From: Heliocidaris tuberculata
Lineage: Eukaryota > Echinodermata > Echinoidea > Camarodonta > Echinometridae
NCBI GenBank assembly: GCA_025618425.1
Contig: CM046839.1
Coordinates: 2,951,008 to 3,015,007, forward strand
Direction: 5' to 3'
DNA: 64,000 nucleotides
Shown: in pieces, positions 54,078-63,626 of the stretch
How the letters are laid out: every line of letters begins with the position of its first letter
How positions within the stretch are numbered: position 1 is the first letter of the stretch
Program-made: the position numbers and the translations under genes
Notes under the pieces: generated by a model
Told to the model about the DNA's origin: nothing
Seen by the model: only the letters and a program-made list of their open reading frames with translations
Databases searched by the model: none

Positions 54078-57000
54078 CACAACATTTGTATGGCTCCTTA
54101 TTTCTGTTAACAACATTCAAAGGCTCAGGCTCCTCCAATAAAGTCATTATTTACACACCTGCTGAATAGGTATATGTTTTGAGGCAAGATTTGAAGTGTT
54201 CTAGACTGTCAATTTCACGAAGAGAGGATGGGAGTGAGTTCCACAGGCGAGGAGCAGTGGATGAAAATGCATGATCTCCATATCCCTTAAGATGTGTTAT
54301 GGGTACCTTGAGAGTGAGACCAGGTGCGCGCAAGCCAGGACGAAGACAGCGCTGTTCAATGAACTAGGGAATTCATATATCCAGGGACTAGATCACGGAC
54401 GGTCTTGAACGTCAGTAGCAAGATTTTGAATTCAATTCTGTACTAAACTGGGAGCCAGTGCAATCCAGTCAGTACAGGAGTGATGTGGTCATACTTCTTC
54501 AACCCAATAAGCAAGCGTGCAGCTGCGTTTTGTACTGCTTGAAGTCTGTTCAAAGTTGCAGAAGGGAGTCCAGCTAGGAGACTGTTACAGAAGTCAAGTC
54601 TTGACGTAATGAGTGAATGAATGAAACTGGCCAAACTCTGTGTATGGATGTCTCTGTGCCGCTTTCTCCTCTGCTGCCCCTACACAATTCAAACAGAGTT
54701 TGAAGACATATCTATTCTGAAATATCACTGATAATTATCTTGTATATTATGTTTTTACTCCAACTGACATGAAATCACATGAAATCACAAACTGCTCTGT
54801 GTCCAGCAGAAAAGGCGGTAAATTGAAACTATAATACCATTATTTTACCTGTTCATAGCAGTTTTTTTTTTAATTAGTGATTCCCTCTCACCTATATGCG
54901 ATGAACGTGACCATATTGTAGCAGATCATTACTGTCATAGCAGCAAATGTTGTCGGTGAAAATGTGTCTGTATCATGAAAAAGAGAGAAAAGATAAAAAG
55001 ACACGCTATTTATTGAATATGGAAAACTTTAAAGAATAGCCGACTTCCACTGTTCTAATGCTCTACACTGGATCCAACAGGCACAGAAATCAAACTAGTA
55101 GATTTCATTTCCCCAAACTTCATAACAGTATATATTTACGTATACATATTATAATCATAATTTTGTACAACCCTCCAACTCTCATGGATTAATCATTTGA
55201 TATGGTGATATCAATCTATGTATCATCCACAACTTCTGATTATCAGTGATATATTGATAAGGATATGATAAAGTAAAACATTATTCAGTGGTTAATTTTT
55301 TTCAGAAGTGGGTGTCCGCAGTTAGAATGACATGAGTTTTCTAAAATGGGAGTCAATTGATTTGTGCCAAAATGTACGGGTACTCGAGCCCTTGAGCACC
55401 CCCCCCCCCCCCCCTTCACGAACCCTGATGAATAAAGTCACATACCTTGTCGCACCAAAGACGTTAAAATCAAGTAGCAAGGGTGGATCCAGGATTGTCA
55501 GAAAGATGAAGGGGGGGGGGGGTGGGGGTGGGCGCTGAAACTTTTTTTTCGGGAATGGGATTTCACGAATCCCTCTGACCCTGCCAGACTAGCTGGGAGG
55601 GGGGGGGGTGTGAAATATAAATGGCAATGTCATTTTTCCCGCTTCCTTTTCGTCTCTCTTCATCCAATTTTTTTTTCTGGCGTATTACAGGTGGTCGCGA
55701 CCATTTCGCTCCCCCAACCCCGATCCGCATATGAGTTACACTTAATCATGATAATAAACTTACAAGCAAAGGTATCACCAATATCTTTTAATGAGTCGAA
55801 TGTATCGGTGCTGTTGCTCTCTGCGAGGTATCTGTAGAGTGATCCATTTACAGCAAACGCTTCAGCAGCCCATCTTTCCAGATATATTCCACTGGCTTCG
55901 TAAATAATTCCCACCTACATTCATAATGAGAAATTAATGGGTCAAATGAATGTGACTAATGATTCTCGCCTTGTCACATAGATAAGTCAAAATAAAGCAA
56001 AATCTTTTTTAAAAGATCGGACAAAAATTGAGAGGTTCTTGCCGCAAGAAATATTTGCAGTCTGACATTAGCATTAAGGTGAAATATGAACAATAAATTA
56101 TGGTAATTATTCAAATTTTCTAGGTACTATACCGAACTGAAAACAATTTCGATAAAGCAATTTCTTTTCATTATCTTCAGTTTTATTCATTTTCGAATAT
56201 GGATTGGAATTTTCAATTTGTCTTCCCTCCTTAACACAATGAACCTACTTTTCAGATAATCTGTATAATATACATCAAAAATTCAAACAACAGAGATGAG
56301 GTTAGATGTTTTCTGTAGGTTTCCATGGTGAGTGAGTATTCACAATTGAAGGTTTTCGGTAACACCATGTGGGAGCCTCTGTGAAAAGGCTGTTGATATA
56401 TTCTTTCGTGAAAAAATAACCCACTTATGGGGCGTTTAGAGGAATTTAGGAGAAGTGAAAGGAAAGGAAAGAGATGGAAATGAAATGAAATTAAATTAAA
56501 CACTTACACAAGACTATTTTTGGTTTTGGTTTTCGGTGTTTGTACACCAAAAATGAAGTGAAATGGAAAGAGGAAAGAAGAAAAAGGAAGAAAGAGTGAT
56601 CGAGATCAGGAAAGTTCTGAGTAGGTCACAGAAGTTTGGAGAGAGTAGTTCTGAAAAGAACTGTTTGTATTCCTCTGTAGAGTAGTTCTGAAAGAGAGTT
56701 TCCGAACTATGGTATTCTTTCGGTAAAGGAGTATATCTGTCTCGACGCGTTTCGAACAGTGTGCTCTGTTCATCGTCAGGAGATTAACTCGAGATGAGGT
56801 TTCAAGATATTGTGTAACACTGCTGAATTATACCATATTACATACTTCTCCTGAATGTGAATTATATATAAAATTTCAAAATGCAATGAAAGAATAAAAT
56901 GAAATTTTACATCGAATTCTATATCTGTTCACCTTCTCTGGTTTCTTTATGCTCTTTAATGGCACACTTTCCCTTCCTAGTGCAAAGACAGCTTAACTTG

Positions 57001-57978
57001 TCTACAAATTCTACTATATTTCCCGGAGATTTATTTCACCTAGTATGTCACCTGAATGTTAAAATACACCTTAAAACGTGATATAATACTTCTAGTTAGC
57101 ATAAAGGAAATATAATTGGAGGTCTTCTTACACAGTATAAACACAGTCCACTCAACCCTATGGTACAGATGATACGACGAGAAAATAGAAATCCTGGGGG
57201 AAAAAGGGAAAATTTATTTGCATGTTATTGGAAAGCTGTAGACATATATCACGGTATCTCCTGCCGGCTCGAAGCTTAAACTGGCATTAAACTGGCAGAA
57301 CTTGAACTTCAACAGCGCCATCTAACAGTGACTGCTAAATTAAGAATATAAATTGAAAATTAAATGCCATTTTATTTTGAATTTTGACAAACAGCTTGTT
57401 TGGATAATAGGCACATTTTATATTTCCTATAAAGGTAAGCTTCTACAAACTAGAATAGGGCATGATGGGAAAATGCGACAGACACTTTTCAAATTCTGTT
57501 AAAAGAGGGCGCCATTAGGAGCTTCGGTTTACTGTCCCTTTAATTGCAACATTTTTCCACATATCTCTGTTATCTGCCGTTCTAGTACACTCTTGCAGCA
57601 TTATTCCACTCCGGGGCCCCGTCTTATAAAGAGTTGCGAATTTGCGATCGATTCGAATCGATCGCAAGTCCTCCAATCAATCGCAAATTTCCAATCACCT
57701 GTTGCGATTGATATCAATTGCAATTATTATTTGCAATTAATCGCAACTCTTTATAAGAAGGGACCCAGGTCTTAATACGAATGAAATTAAGGAAGAAATA
57801 AGAACAACTAAGAGATAATAATAAATAACAGGAGGATTGGAATAAGTAAGAGATAAGAGTAGGGGTCATTTTCCAAAGTACCTTTCAAATGTCATACATA
57901 TAACTATACTTCTTCTTCTACTACTACTACTACTACTACCTCTACTACTACTAACTACTACTACTACTACTACTACTG

Positions 57979-58011
<33 letters not shown>

Positions 58012-58278
58012 TACTTCTACTACTATTATTATTACTACTGCTGCTTCTACTATATTTGTTAGAGTATTTGTATTTTTATGAAGTCTTTACTTATATCACA
58101 TTTACATAATTTGTCAGGGAACCACATATTCATTAGCCATTCCAGCTATTTCCTGGTCTCCCATACCATTTACATTTGTAAATTCCTTGTAAATAAGTTT
58201 CATATTGTTTCAGTACTGGTAATAAATTCATTAATTCATTATTTCATTAATACTACTTTATACTACTACTGCGACTAT

Positions 58279-58343
<65 letters not shown>

Positions 58344-58349
58344 ATGTAT

Positions 58350-58397
<48 letters not shown>

Positions 58398-58979
58398 GGC
58401 ACGACTACTAATGAATACCACTCTTTTTTTTTCTTTCTTACTTTTTAAAATTCTTATTTTGCTTTCAATTTATGCACGTCCCTTTTGGGATGGGGTGCGT
58501 AGAAAAATTGTGTGGATGTATTCCAGGTTCTTTTAATTAGTAAGGCGATTTGCATAGGAAATTATTACAAACCTGTACTTCTGCCTTTGCGTTTGCTATG
58601 ATAATCAAACACATATCTTAACCTTTAAATTCATTAGACAACTGAACCATATTTAGAGATTCATGATCTACTTACCCGGTTCGTCTTTATAAAATTTGTT
58701 CCAAAACCTTCTGCACTTCCCTGGTTCTTTCTTATCTCTAAAATGAATTCATCAGATCAAAAGAAAAATATCACAATTACAGAACAAATCCAAATGCATA
58801 ACATTAAGTGATGATTTGAGGGACAGGTTAGACATTGTATGTCATTTAATTTAAATCATGATGTAATTTCATTACTGATAACATTTACCATTTCTGAGTG
58901 GAAATCAATGGGTTCGAATTCATAAATCTCAAAATTATTTCATTAAATTGATCATCATTTGATATCAGAATATGAATTT

Positions 58980-59020
<41 letters not shown>

Positions 59021-59462
59021 ATCTATCTCTCCATTGTCTTATTTACAGATATATTATTCAACTATCTGTGTTAAAAAAAAAAGTTGCATACTTTTCCCAC
59101 TCCTCCTTCGGTGTCAATAGATATTTGACCCTTAGATAGAAGTGCGTCTTTACAAAATCTTCTTCGTAGTCGTGTATCTCCACTTCAAGACCCTGCAATA
59201 TAACGATGTAAAAATAGTCTCATTCTAAACAGTTGTATACAAAGTCAATGGAGTAATCATCATTAACAGCATCCATATTCTCGTAATTACCATTATGAAG
59301 ACCGTCCTTGAAAGTATTATTTTCTTCCTCCTCGTCCTTCTTGTTATCATCAGTCATCATCATCATTATCATCGTCGTCGTCATCATTATCGTTACCACT
59401 GTCATCATCATTTTCATCATCGTCATCAATCCAGTATGATCATCATCATTATCATCATCATT

Positions 59463-59500
<38 letters not shown>

Positions 59501-62500
59501 TATCTCCTGCTCCTCCTGCTCTCCTCCTCCTCCTCATCATAATTATATCCTCCTCCTCCTCATCATCATCACCATCATTACCACCGCCATCATCATCCTC
59601 ATCATCTCCATCATCATCCCCATCGTCGTCATCATTGTGATCCCGAGCATCATCTCCTTCTCCATCACCAGCACCAATGAAAGCATCTTCACCATCATCA
59701 TTATGAAAGAATATCACAGTTTTGTGGAAGACCTGTCGTACACACCTCTCTCTGCTTTTTCCTGAACATGTAATTTTTGTACATTCTTTTTATGAAGAGC
59801 ACCAGTAGAATGAGGTAACACAGGTAGACTGGTATCAGAATCAGGCTGTTCACATCACCCTCTTCAGATTCCTAATCAGGGAGTGAAATTGGTATACAGA
59901 AATAAAAGTAATACTGACAATTTAATATTGTTTGTATAGCGCATGTCTACGCGTTTCTGAAGTTCTAAGAATGAATGAATGATTTTCCCCTGTTTATCGT
60001 TTTATCATTCTCTCCTTCCCACTCTCATACGAGGTACGAATTTTGGATTTCAAATGGTTTCATTTTCTACGAGAGAAAGAAGATGATATATGAGGAAAAG
60101 AGAACCATTAATATGAGTATGATGTAATCATGTGGAAAAGAGAACCATTAATTCCCATTTTAAAGTGAAACAAACTTCATGACTTTTATAACGTCCACAT
60201 TAATAATTGCCAAGTCCCATCCTGCCCCGCCTCCCGTTAAATTCATATCGAATTCGAATGAACAATCTACAATTACTATAGCTTTATGTACTCCAGTGCG
60301 CAGATAAAATACGAGGGTACATTATCGAAATTACACAACCGTTAATTTCCCATCGAAACAAGAGAGTCATTGGTACTAATATAGTTTGTAGCTAAAGAGA
60401 GATTGAATACTCACACCCCATGGACACTCAGCCAACGAGTAGTAATAAAAAAACGCCCTGTAAATAAAACCAAAGAAATATCCCCTTGGTAAATCAAATG
60501 TGCTTGGCGCTTATTGCGAAACTGAAGCAGGAGACTATAATGCATGATGCTCAAGTTCTCTTTCATCGAAAAATGGATTTTAGAGTCGCTATTGATGATG
60601 AAGATGGTACAAAAAAGTGCCAGTGATGGAAATCTTTCCATCGCGAAATAAAATTACGCACATCAGAGCCAAAAGGCGTAGTTAGGGGGCCCAGGGGGCC
60701 ATGCCCCCCCCCCCCATTCAGCAAAAAAAAAAAAAAAAAAAAAGCGAGAGCAAAAAGGCAGGGGAAGTGAAAGAAAAAAGCCTAAAAAAGCGCTACAAGC
60801 CGTTATCTTTCTCTCAGAATTTGCTAAAACGTCAAAGTTTTCGCGCTTCGCGCGGGACGGGGGGAACTCCCCCTCCCTCCACCCACCCGTTATATACAGT
60901 GCAGTATTGCGTCCAAATAATTGAAAAGCAGCGCTTCAAACTAACTTTCCGCCTAAAAAAGGGTGCTACGAGCCGTTAACTTTCTCTCAAATTTGCTATA
61001 AAACGTAAGAGCTTTCGCGCTTCGCGCGGGAAAGGGGAAACTCCCCCCTCCCTCCACCCACCCCTGTATACAATGCAGTTTTGCGTCCAAATAATTGAAA
61101 AGCAGCCTGGGCGTCAAACTAACTTTCCGCCTAAAAGAAGGTGCTACGAGCCGTTATCTTTCTCTCAAATTTGCTATAAAACGTCAGAGGTTTCGCGCTT
61201 CGCGTGGGAGGGGAAAAACTTCCCCCTCCCTGCACTCCCCCCCCCCCCCCCTCCCTGGGGAGCACGCTTCGCATGCCCATTACCTATTTCGCACGCTTCG
61301 CGTGCTCACAACCGCCACCCCTAAAATGAAATCCTGGCTACGTATAAGCGGTTGGATCCTTTACGTCTTGCCCCCCCCCCCCCCCCCTATTGAAAAATCC
61401 TGGCTAAGTCTGTGTCAGAGCCAGATACAACTGATGGCTATATTGATGGCTACATACATTAAATATTTTGGCCTTGATTTTGATAATTTCTCCCATATAA
61501 ATCTACATTTTCGCATGACACCCTTCAATGTTCTCAGGACGTTATATCCGAGCTTGGCTAAAAACAAATGTAAACGGGTCATTGTTTGAATTTAATCATT
61601 GAGCTTCTTGATGCAACCATCACTTCAAATCAAATTGTGAATTTTACTCAATTCATCATCATTCATTTAATCTTCACGCCTGTCCAAACTACAGATCTTT
61701 TTAGTGAAATCACTGTTAAAAAGGAAATAAAAAGCATGAAATACTTTTGATCATTATATACACAAACTAAATGCAAAAGAATGACATCAAAGTTATTGTG
61801 GAAATAACGTGATTCTTTCATATCTCATACTCTTACCATTCCAATGTATAGAGTATTCCTATGACGTCACTCACTACCCATTCTTGTACAGTAAGGCAGA
61901 TCATGATTGGATAATGAGCTAGTCCAATGGCAAACACGTTTACATAAGCCATACAGCTACGAACAGCGCCTGTCGAAGGTAAAGGTAGATGAATAAATCA
62001 GATGCAAGGTACCACAAAATTTGACTCATTCTACGAAGATTATAGTTTTATGTATGATCACTGACAAGCAAAAATCGCAAGGTACTATTAACTTTTAAAA
62101 ATGAAAAGTTGAAAAATCATATTTATCATGTTCGTGGCGATAACGGTAATGAATTCCTCTAAAATGACTTCTCTGTTTATGATAATATCTCTGATTTTAG
62201 GGTTATTCGATATAAATTAAATTCTCACTATTAAGATTGGAAAATAATGTTAATGTACTCTCCCCACGTTTCTCCCAACCCATTGTTTCGTTAAGTTATT
62301 TATCATGAGTGCGATGGTCGAAGTTTACCTCTGACCATCTCAGGCAGGTCATCGTGGTTTGGTTTGACGTATAGCAATTACCGGTAAAAATGTTAACGTA
62401 GTAATTACCGGTAAAAAGATGCTTACCGGTAAAAATATGCTTAAGTAGTAATTACCGGTATAAAAATGATTGCGTATATAGTACTAACCGGTATATGCTT

Positions 62501-63626
62501 ACGTAGTAATTTACCGGTAAAACGATGCTTACCTCTAACCATCTCAGGTAGGTCATCGTAGTTGGGTTGGACGTAGTAATTACCGGTAAAATATGCTTAC
62601 GTAATAAGCACCTGTAAAAAAAATATGCTTGCGTAGTAATTTACCGGTAGAACGATGCTTACCTCTAACCATCTCGGGTAGGTCATCGTAGTTGGGTTGG
62701 ACGTAGTAATTACCGGTAAAAATATGCTTACGTAATAAGCACCTGTAAAAAAAATATGCTTGCGTAGTAATTTACCGGTAAAACGATGCTTACCTCTAAC
62801 CATCTCGGGTAGGTCATCGTAGTTGGGTTGGACGTAGTAATTACCGGTAAAAATATGCTTACGTAATAAGCACCTGTAAAAAAAAATATGCTTGCGTAGT
62901 AATTTACCGGTAAAACGATGCTTACCTCTAACCATCTCGGGTAGGTCATCGTAGTTGGGTTCGACGTAGTAATTACCGGTAAAAAGATCGAGAATACCAA
63001 TACATGTAATCCCAAATGCACAAACAAAGGCTAGTCGATCTGAGTAGGAGTCGAGTAAGTTGACAGGACTGTAGAAAAGACAAATGTAATTGAGCGATGG
63101 CCCGAAATGTCGCTTAAAGATGGAGTTGTTGCTTACAAACTGCGAGGAATTCAACTACCCTGATAGAAGTAGGTCCATGTTATATATAATATACAATAGA
63201 AATGATGATATAAAACTTGTTTACTTCTTGTTTAAATCAGCACTTCACTTTTACAGGACAGATTTATGCTAAGTTTCGACATCTTTATAGACCCACTCTT
63301 TTTTTCATATCATAACAAAAACAAACGTAGTAAAATAATAATATAGTTACGCCAATTACACTTATGAAGATATATATATTTTTTTTAATGTAGTGTTGGA
63401 TTAAGTTCATGTTCTGAAAATAGTTATAAATATATTTCACAAAATGTTAGAACACAATATGTTTATATATTTTCTATCACACCCTTTCTCTTTTAGTAAG
63501 AAATGAGGAATGGTTGCCATAGCAACAGTCTCTGACTTACTAAGCGACGCTTGGTCGTCCTCCACAGCAGGCAGGCCATAGCCGTGTACGAGGTTGAAAG
63601 AATCCAAAGAAAAGGATTATCAAAGC
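45204..63626 (-). CDS. STRA6: STRA6-like retinol transporter / RBP receptor (N-terminus beyond window)
   Basis: Eighteen exons join with matching phases into 2,394 nt (797 residues plus stop). Blocks, 5' to 3': 63626-63541, 63068-62926, 61969-61837, 60457-60415, 59871-59746, 59192-59092, 58737-58676, 57193-57132, 55914-55764, 54967-54892, 53817-53742, 53450-53402, 53094-52977, 51886-51785, 51264-51101, 50574-50437, 49840-49485, 45611-45204. It is a multi-pass membrane protein. Diagnostic: [11 protein letters not shown] with [11 protein letters not shown] (human QLWPDCVRGRP, SPVDFLAGDRP), [19 protein letters not shown] then [12 protein letters not shown] (human LDPGYYTYRNFLKIEV then HPAMTAFCSLLL), and [16 protein letters not shown] (human RARWGLAYTLLHNP). 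The family moves retinol across the plasma membrane, in vertebrates from RBP4. The tail (~250 residues) is longer than in human STRA6 (667 residues in total). The first visible residue is Ala in a TM segment, so the start lies beyond 64000. Confidence 0.9.
46306..46470. mobile_element. Foldback repeat with internal G tract
   Basis: Begins CAGTGGCGGATCCAGG and ends CCTGAATCCACCCCTG (inverted, imperfect), with a G15 run inside. The same end motif with a G/C run occurs near 43950-44080, 55480-55620 and 60675-61400. Confidence 0.65.
48778..48952. mobile_element. Foldback element
   Basis: Left arm AATCAAATATACC, TGAAATTATTGATTC, ACTGGCATAG, ACTATTTTCT is mirrored by AGAAAATAGT, CTATGCCAGTAAC, GAATCCATAATTTCA and GGTATATTTGATT. 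Confidence 0.8.
48988..49204. mobile_element. Foldback element with TCTTGCATAA ends
   Basis: Ends CTCTTGCATAA and TTATGCAAGACG; the inner GCGTTTAAT and ATTAAACGC blocks are also inverted. Confidence 0.7.
49485..49840 (-). CDS. STRA6: STRA6 exon, visible 17
   Basis: [19 protein letters not shown], then a charged helix ([18 protein letters not shown]) and a polar tail. The GTACTT donor at CAG joins in phase to the last exon; unspliced, the frame runs 23 more codons to a stop at 49413. Confidence 0.9.
50437..50574 (-). CDS. STRA6: STRA6 exon, visible 16
   Basis: [20 protein letters not shown] then [11 protein letters not shown]: the segment equivalent to the calmodulin-contacting region of vertebrate STRA6. 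Confidence 0.95.
51101..51264 (-). CDS. STRA6: STRA6 exon, visible 15
   Basis: [20 protein letters not shown] and [20 protein letters not shown], the last TM and start of the conserved cytoplasmic helix. Confidence 0.94.
51785..51886 (-). CDS. STRA6: STRA6 exon, visible 14
   Basis: [22 protein letters not shown] helix, then GKELSIDNR (human HDGHPQLTNR). Confidence 0.92.
52564..52756 (+). mobile_element. SINE with 7SL-RNA-like head and CA tail
   Basis: The first ~35 bases (GGGCGTTGTGGCGTGCGCC, then TGTAATCCAGCTAAC) closely follow the 5' Alu domain of SRP/7SL RNA. A possible B box (GGTTCGAGACT) follows, then a CGGATGGTGACGTTAAAGG and GGTCCCAGACG body seen in other invertebrate SINEs, ending in (CA)n. 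Confidence 0.65.
52748..52812. repeat. Strong GC-rich hairpin
   Basis: AAGGCCCTCGCGGAACC pairs with GGTTCCGCGCGGGCCCTT across a 13-base loop, extended outside by ACACA/TGTGT pairing, directly after the SINE tail. Confidence 0.8.
52977..53094 (-). CDS. STRA6: STRA6 exon, visible 13
   Basis: [22 protein letters not shown] helix, then [11 protein letters not shown]. Confidence 0.92.
53402..53450 (-). CDS. STRA6: STRA6 exon, visible 12 (49 nt)
   Basis: [16 protein letters not shown], aligned with human MSFSAYQTAFICLG. Phase 0 in, 1 out. Confidence 0.87.
53742..53817 (-). CDS. STRA6: STRA6 exon, visible 11
   Basis: [19 protein letters not shown], aligned with human RTNLRALHRGAALDL. Without this exon the phases of its neighbours conflict; with it they agree. 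Confidence 0.87.
54040..54650 (-). mobile_element. LINE 3' fragment with ATC-repeat tail
   Basis: Minus-strand translation gives the end of a reverse transcriptase: [44 protein letters not shown], and further on [20 protein letters not shown], the C-terminal signature of CR1/L2/jockey-like non-LTR retrotransposons. Stops and a deletion separate the two blocks, so it is dead. It ends at a (GAT/ATC)n run (54040-54076), typical of the microsatellite 3' tail of such elements. Confidence 0.88.
54892..54967 (-). CDS. STRA6: STRA6 exon, visible 10
   Basis: [22 protein letters not shown] helix ending FIAYR. Confidence 0.88.
55390..55625. repeat. G/C-run dispersed repeat fragments
   Basis: C17 run (~55398-55414), GGTGGATCCAGGATTGTCAG, then two G runs (~55510-55525, ~55600-55608): fragments of the family at 46306-46470. 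Confidence 0.6.
55764..55914 (-). CDS. STRA6: STRA6 exon, visible 9
   Basis: [20 protein letters not shown] through LKDIGDTFA: extracellular segment corresponding to the human VGVVPTIQKVRAG-to-VELVKHHL region. It contains an N-glycosylation sequon (NST). Confidence 0.9.
57132..57193 (-). CDS. STRA6: STRA6 exon, visible 8
   Basis: [20 protein letters not shown], aligned with human [20 protein letters not shown]. Donor GTAAGA gives phase 0. Confidence 0.87.
57613..57766. mobile_element. Foldback MITE with GTCTTATAAAGAGTTGCGA ends
   Basis: GGGGCCCCGTCTTATAAAG-AGTTGCGA at the left mirrors TCGCAACTCTTTATAAGAAG-GGACCC at the right; the interior is rich in GCGATCGATT and TCAATCGCAA inverted blocks. 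Confidence 0.85.
57908..58395. repeat. (CTA)n microsatellite in two blocks
   Basis: Blocks 57908-58027 and 58262-58395 of CTA trinucleotides, separated by ~230 bp of unique sequence. Confidence 0.95.
58676..58737 (-). CDS. STRA6: STRA6 exon, visible 7
   Basis: [20 protein letters not shown], basic cytoplasmic loop before the next TM. Confidence 0.87.
59092..59192 (-). CDS. STRA6: STRA6 exon, visible 6
   Basis: [20 protein letters not shown] then [10 protein letters not shown]: cytoplasmic loop, like the human SSYSEEYLRNLL region. Confidence 0.88.
59340..59712. repeat. (ATC)n-rich low-complexity tract
   Basis: ATC/TCC/GTC trinucleotides. A 165-codon Asp/Glu-rich open frame on the minus strand is a product of the repeat and lies inside a STRA6 intron. 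Confidence 0.93.
59746..59871 (-). CDS. STRA6: STRA6 exon, visible 5
   Basis: [22 protein letters not shown] helix, then [14 protein letters not shown]. The donor GTGTGT was chosen because it gives phase 0; earlier GT sites give the wrong phase. Confidence 0.82.
60415..60457 (-). CDS. STRA6: STRA6 exon, visible 4 (43 nt)
   Basis: [14 protein letters not shown], aligned with human IYKYYSLLASLP. The optimal GTGAGT donor gives phase 0. Confidence 0.85.
60675..61400. repeat. Composite repeat with three ~175-bp tandem units
   Basis: Bounded by GGCGTAGTTAGGGGGCCC at the left and AATCCTGGCTACG at the right. Inside, TACGAGCCGTTATCTTTCTC recurs at 60801, 60974 and 61152, each followed by a palindromic CGCGCTTCGCGCGGG block and CT/C-rich sequence. 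Located in a STRA6 intron. Confidence 0.8.
61837..61969 (-). CDS. STRA6: STRA6 exon, visible 3
   Basis: [20 protein letters not shown] and [18 protein letters not shown]: two membrane segments. Phases 1 and 2 match the neighbours. Confidence 0.92.
62327..62925 (-). repeat. Exon-seeded minisatellite in STRA6 intron
   Basis: About 130-bp units: donor copies (plus-strand ACCTCTAACCATCTCGGGT) lie at 62531, 62661 and 62792, matching the true donor at 62924, plus a diverged one at 62327. Each unit repeats the exon end encoding [16 protein letters not shown], the GTAAGC donor and an upstream TTTTTTTACAG acceptor, so units look like 79-80-nt cassette exons (62533-62611, 62663-62742, 62794-62873). 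The palindrome TTACCGGTAA recurs throughout. Confidence 0.9.
62926..63068 (-). CDS. STRA6: STRA6 exon, visible 2
   Basis: [20 protein letters not shown], a TM helix, then [16 protein letters not shown]. Its 3' end and donor seeded the downstream minisatellite (62327-62925). Confidence 0.92.
63541..63626 (-). CDS. STRA6: STRA6 exon, first visible
   Basis: Starts in phase 0 with TM sequence [10 protein letters not shown], then [18 protein letters not shown]. Acceptor TATATAG, donor GTAAGT. Confidence 0.82.

Larger units (their letters stand above)
45612..63540 (-). other. STRA6 intron contents
   Basis: 45612-49484: C/G homopolymers, the foldback at 46306, and two foldbacks at 48778 and 48988. 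49841-50436, 50575-51100: nothing recognised. 51265-51784: (AT)n at ~51278-51317. 51887-52976: G run near 52000, SINE with 7SL-like head, hairpin. 53095-53401, 53451-53741: nothing seen. 53818-54891: LINE fragment. 54968-55763: G/C-run repeats. 55915-57131: nothing recognised. 57194-58675: foldback and (CTA)n. 58738-59091: (CT)n at ~58986-59018. 59193-59745: (ATC)n. 59872-60414: SINE 3' fragment near 59927. 60458-61836: tandem 175-bp repeats with C runs. 61970-62925: exon-seeded minisatellite. 63069-63540: nothing seen. Confidence 0.7.

Noticed and set aside
59220..59717. 165-codon Asp/Glu-rich open frame on the minus strand
   Set aside because: Produced by an ATC-type microsatellite inside a STRA6 intron; no start context or homology.
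62327..62925. CRISPR-like regularly spaced repeats
   Set aside because: Units are contiguous, exon-derived and in an animal intron; there are no unique spacers and no cas genes.
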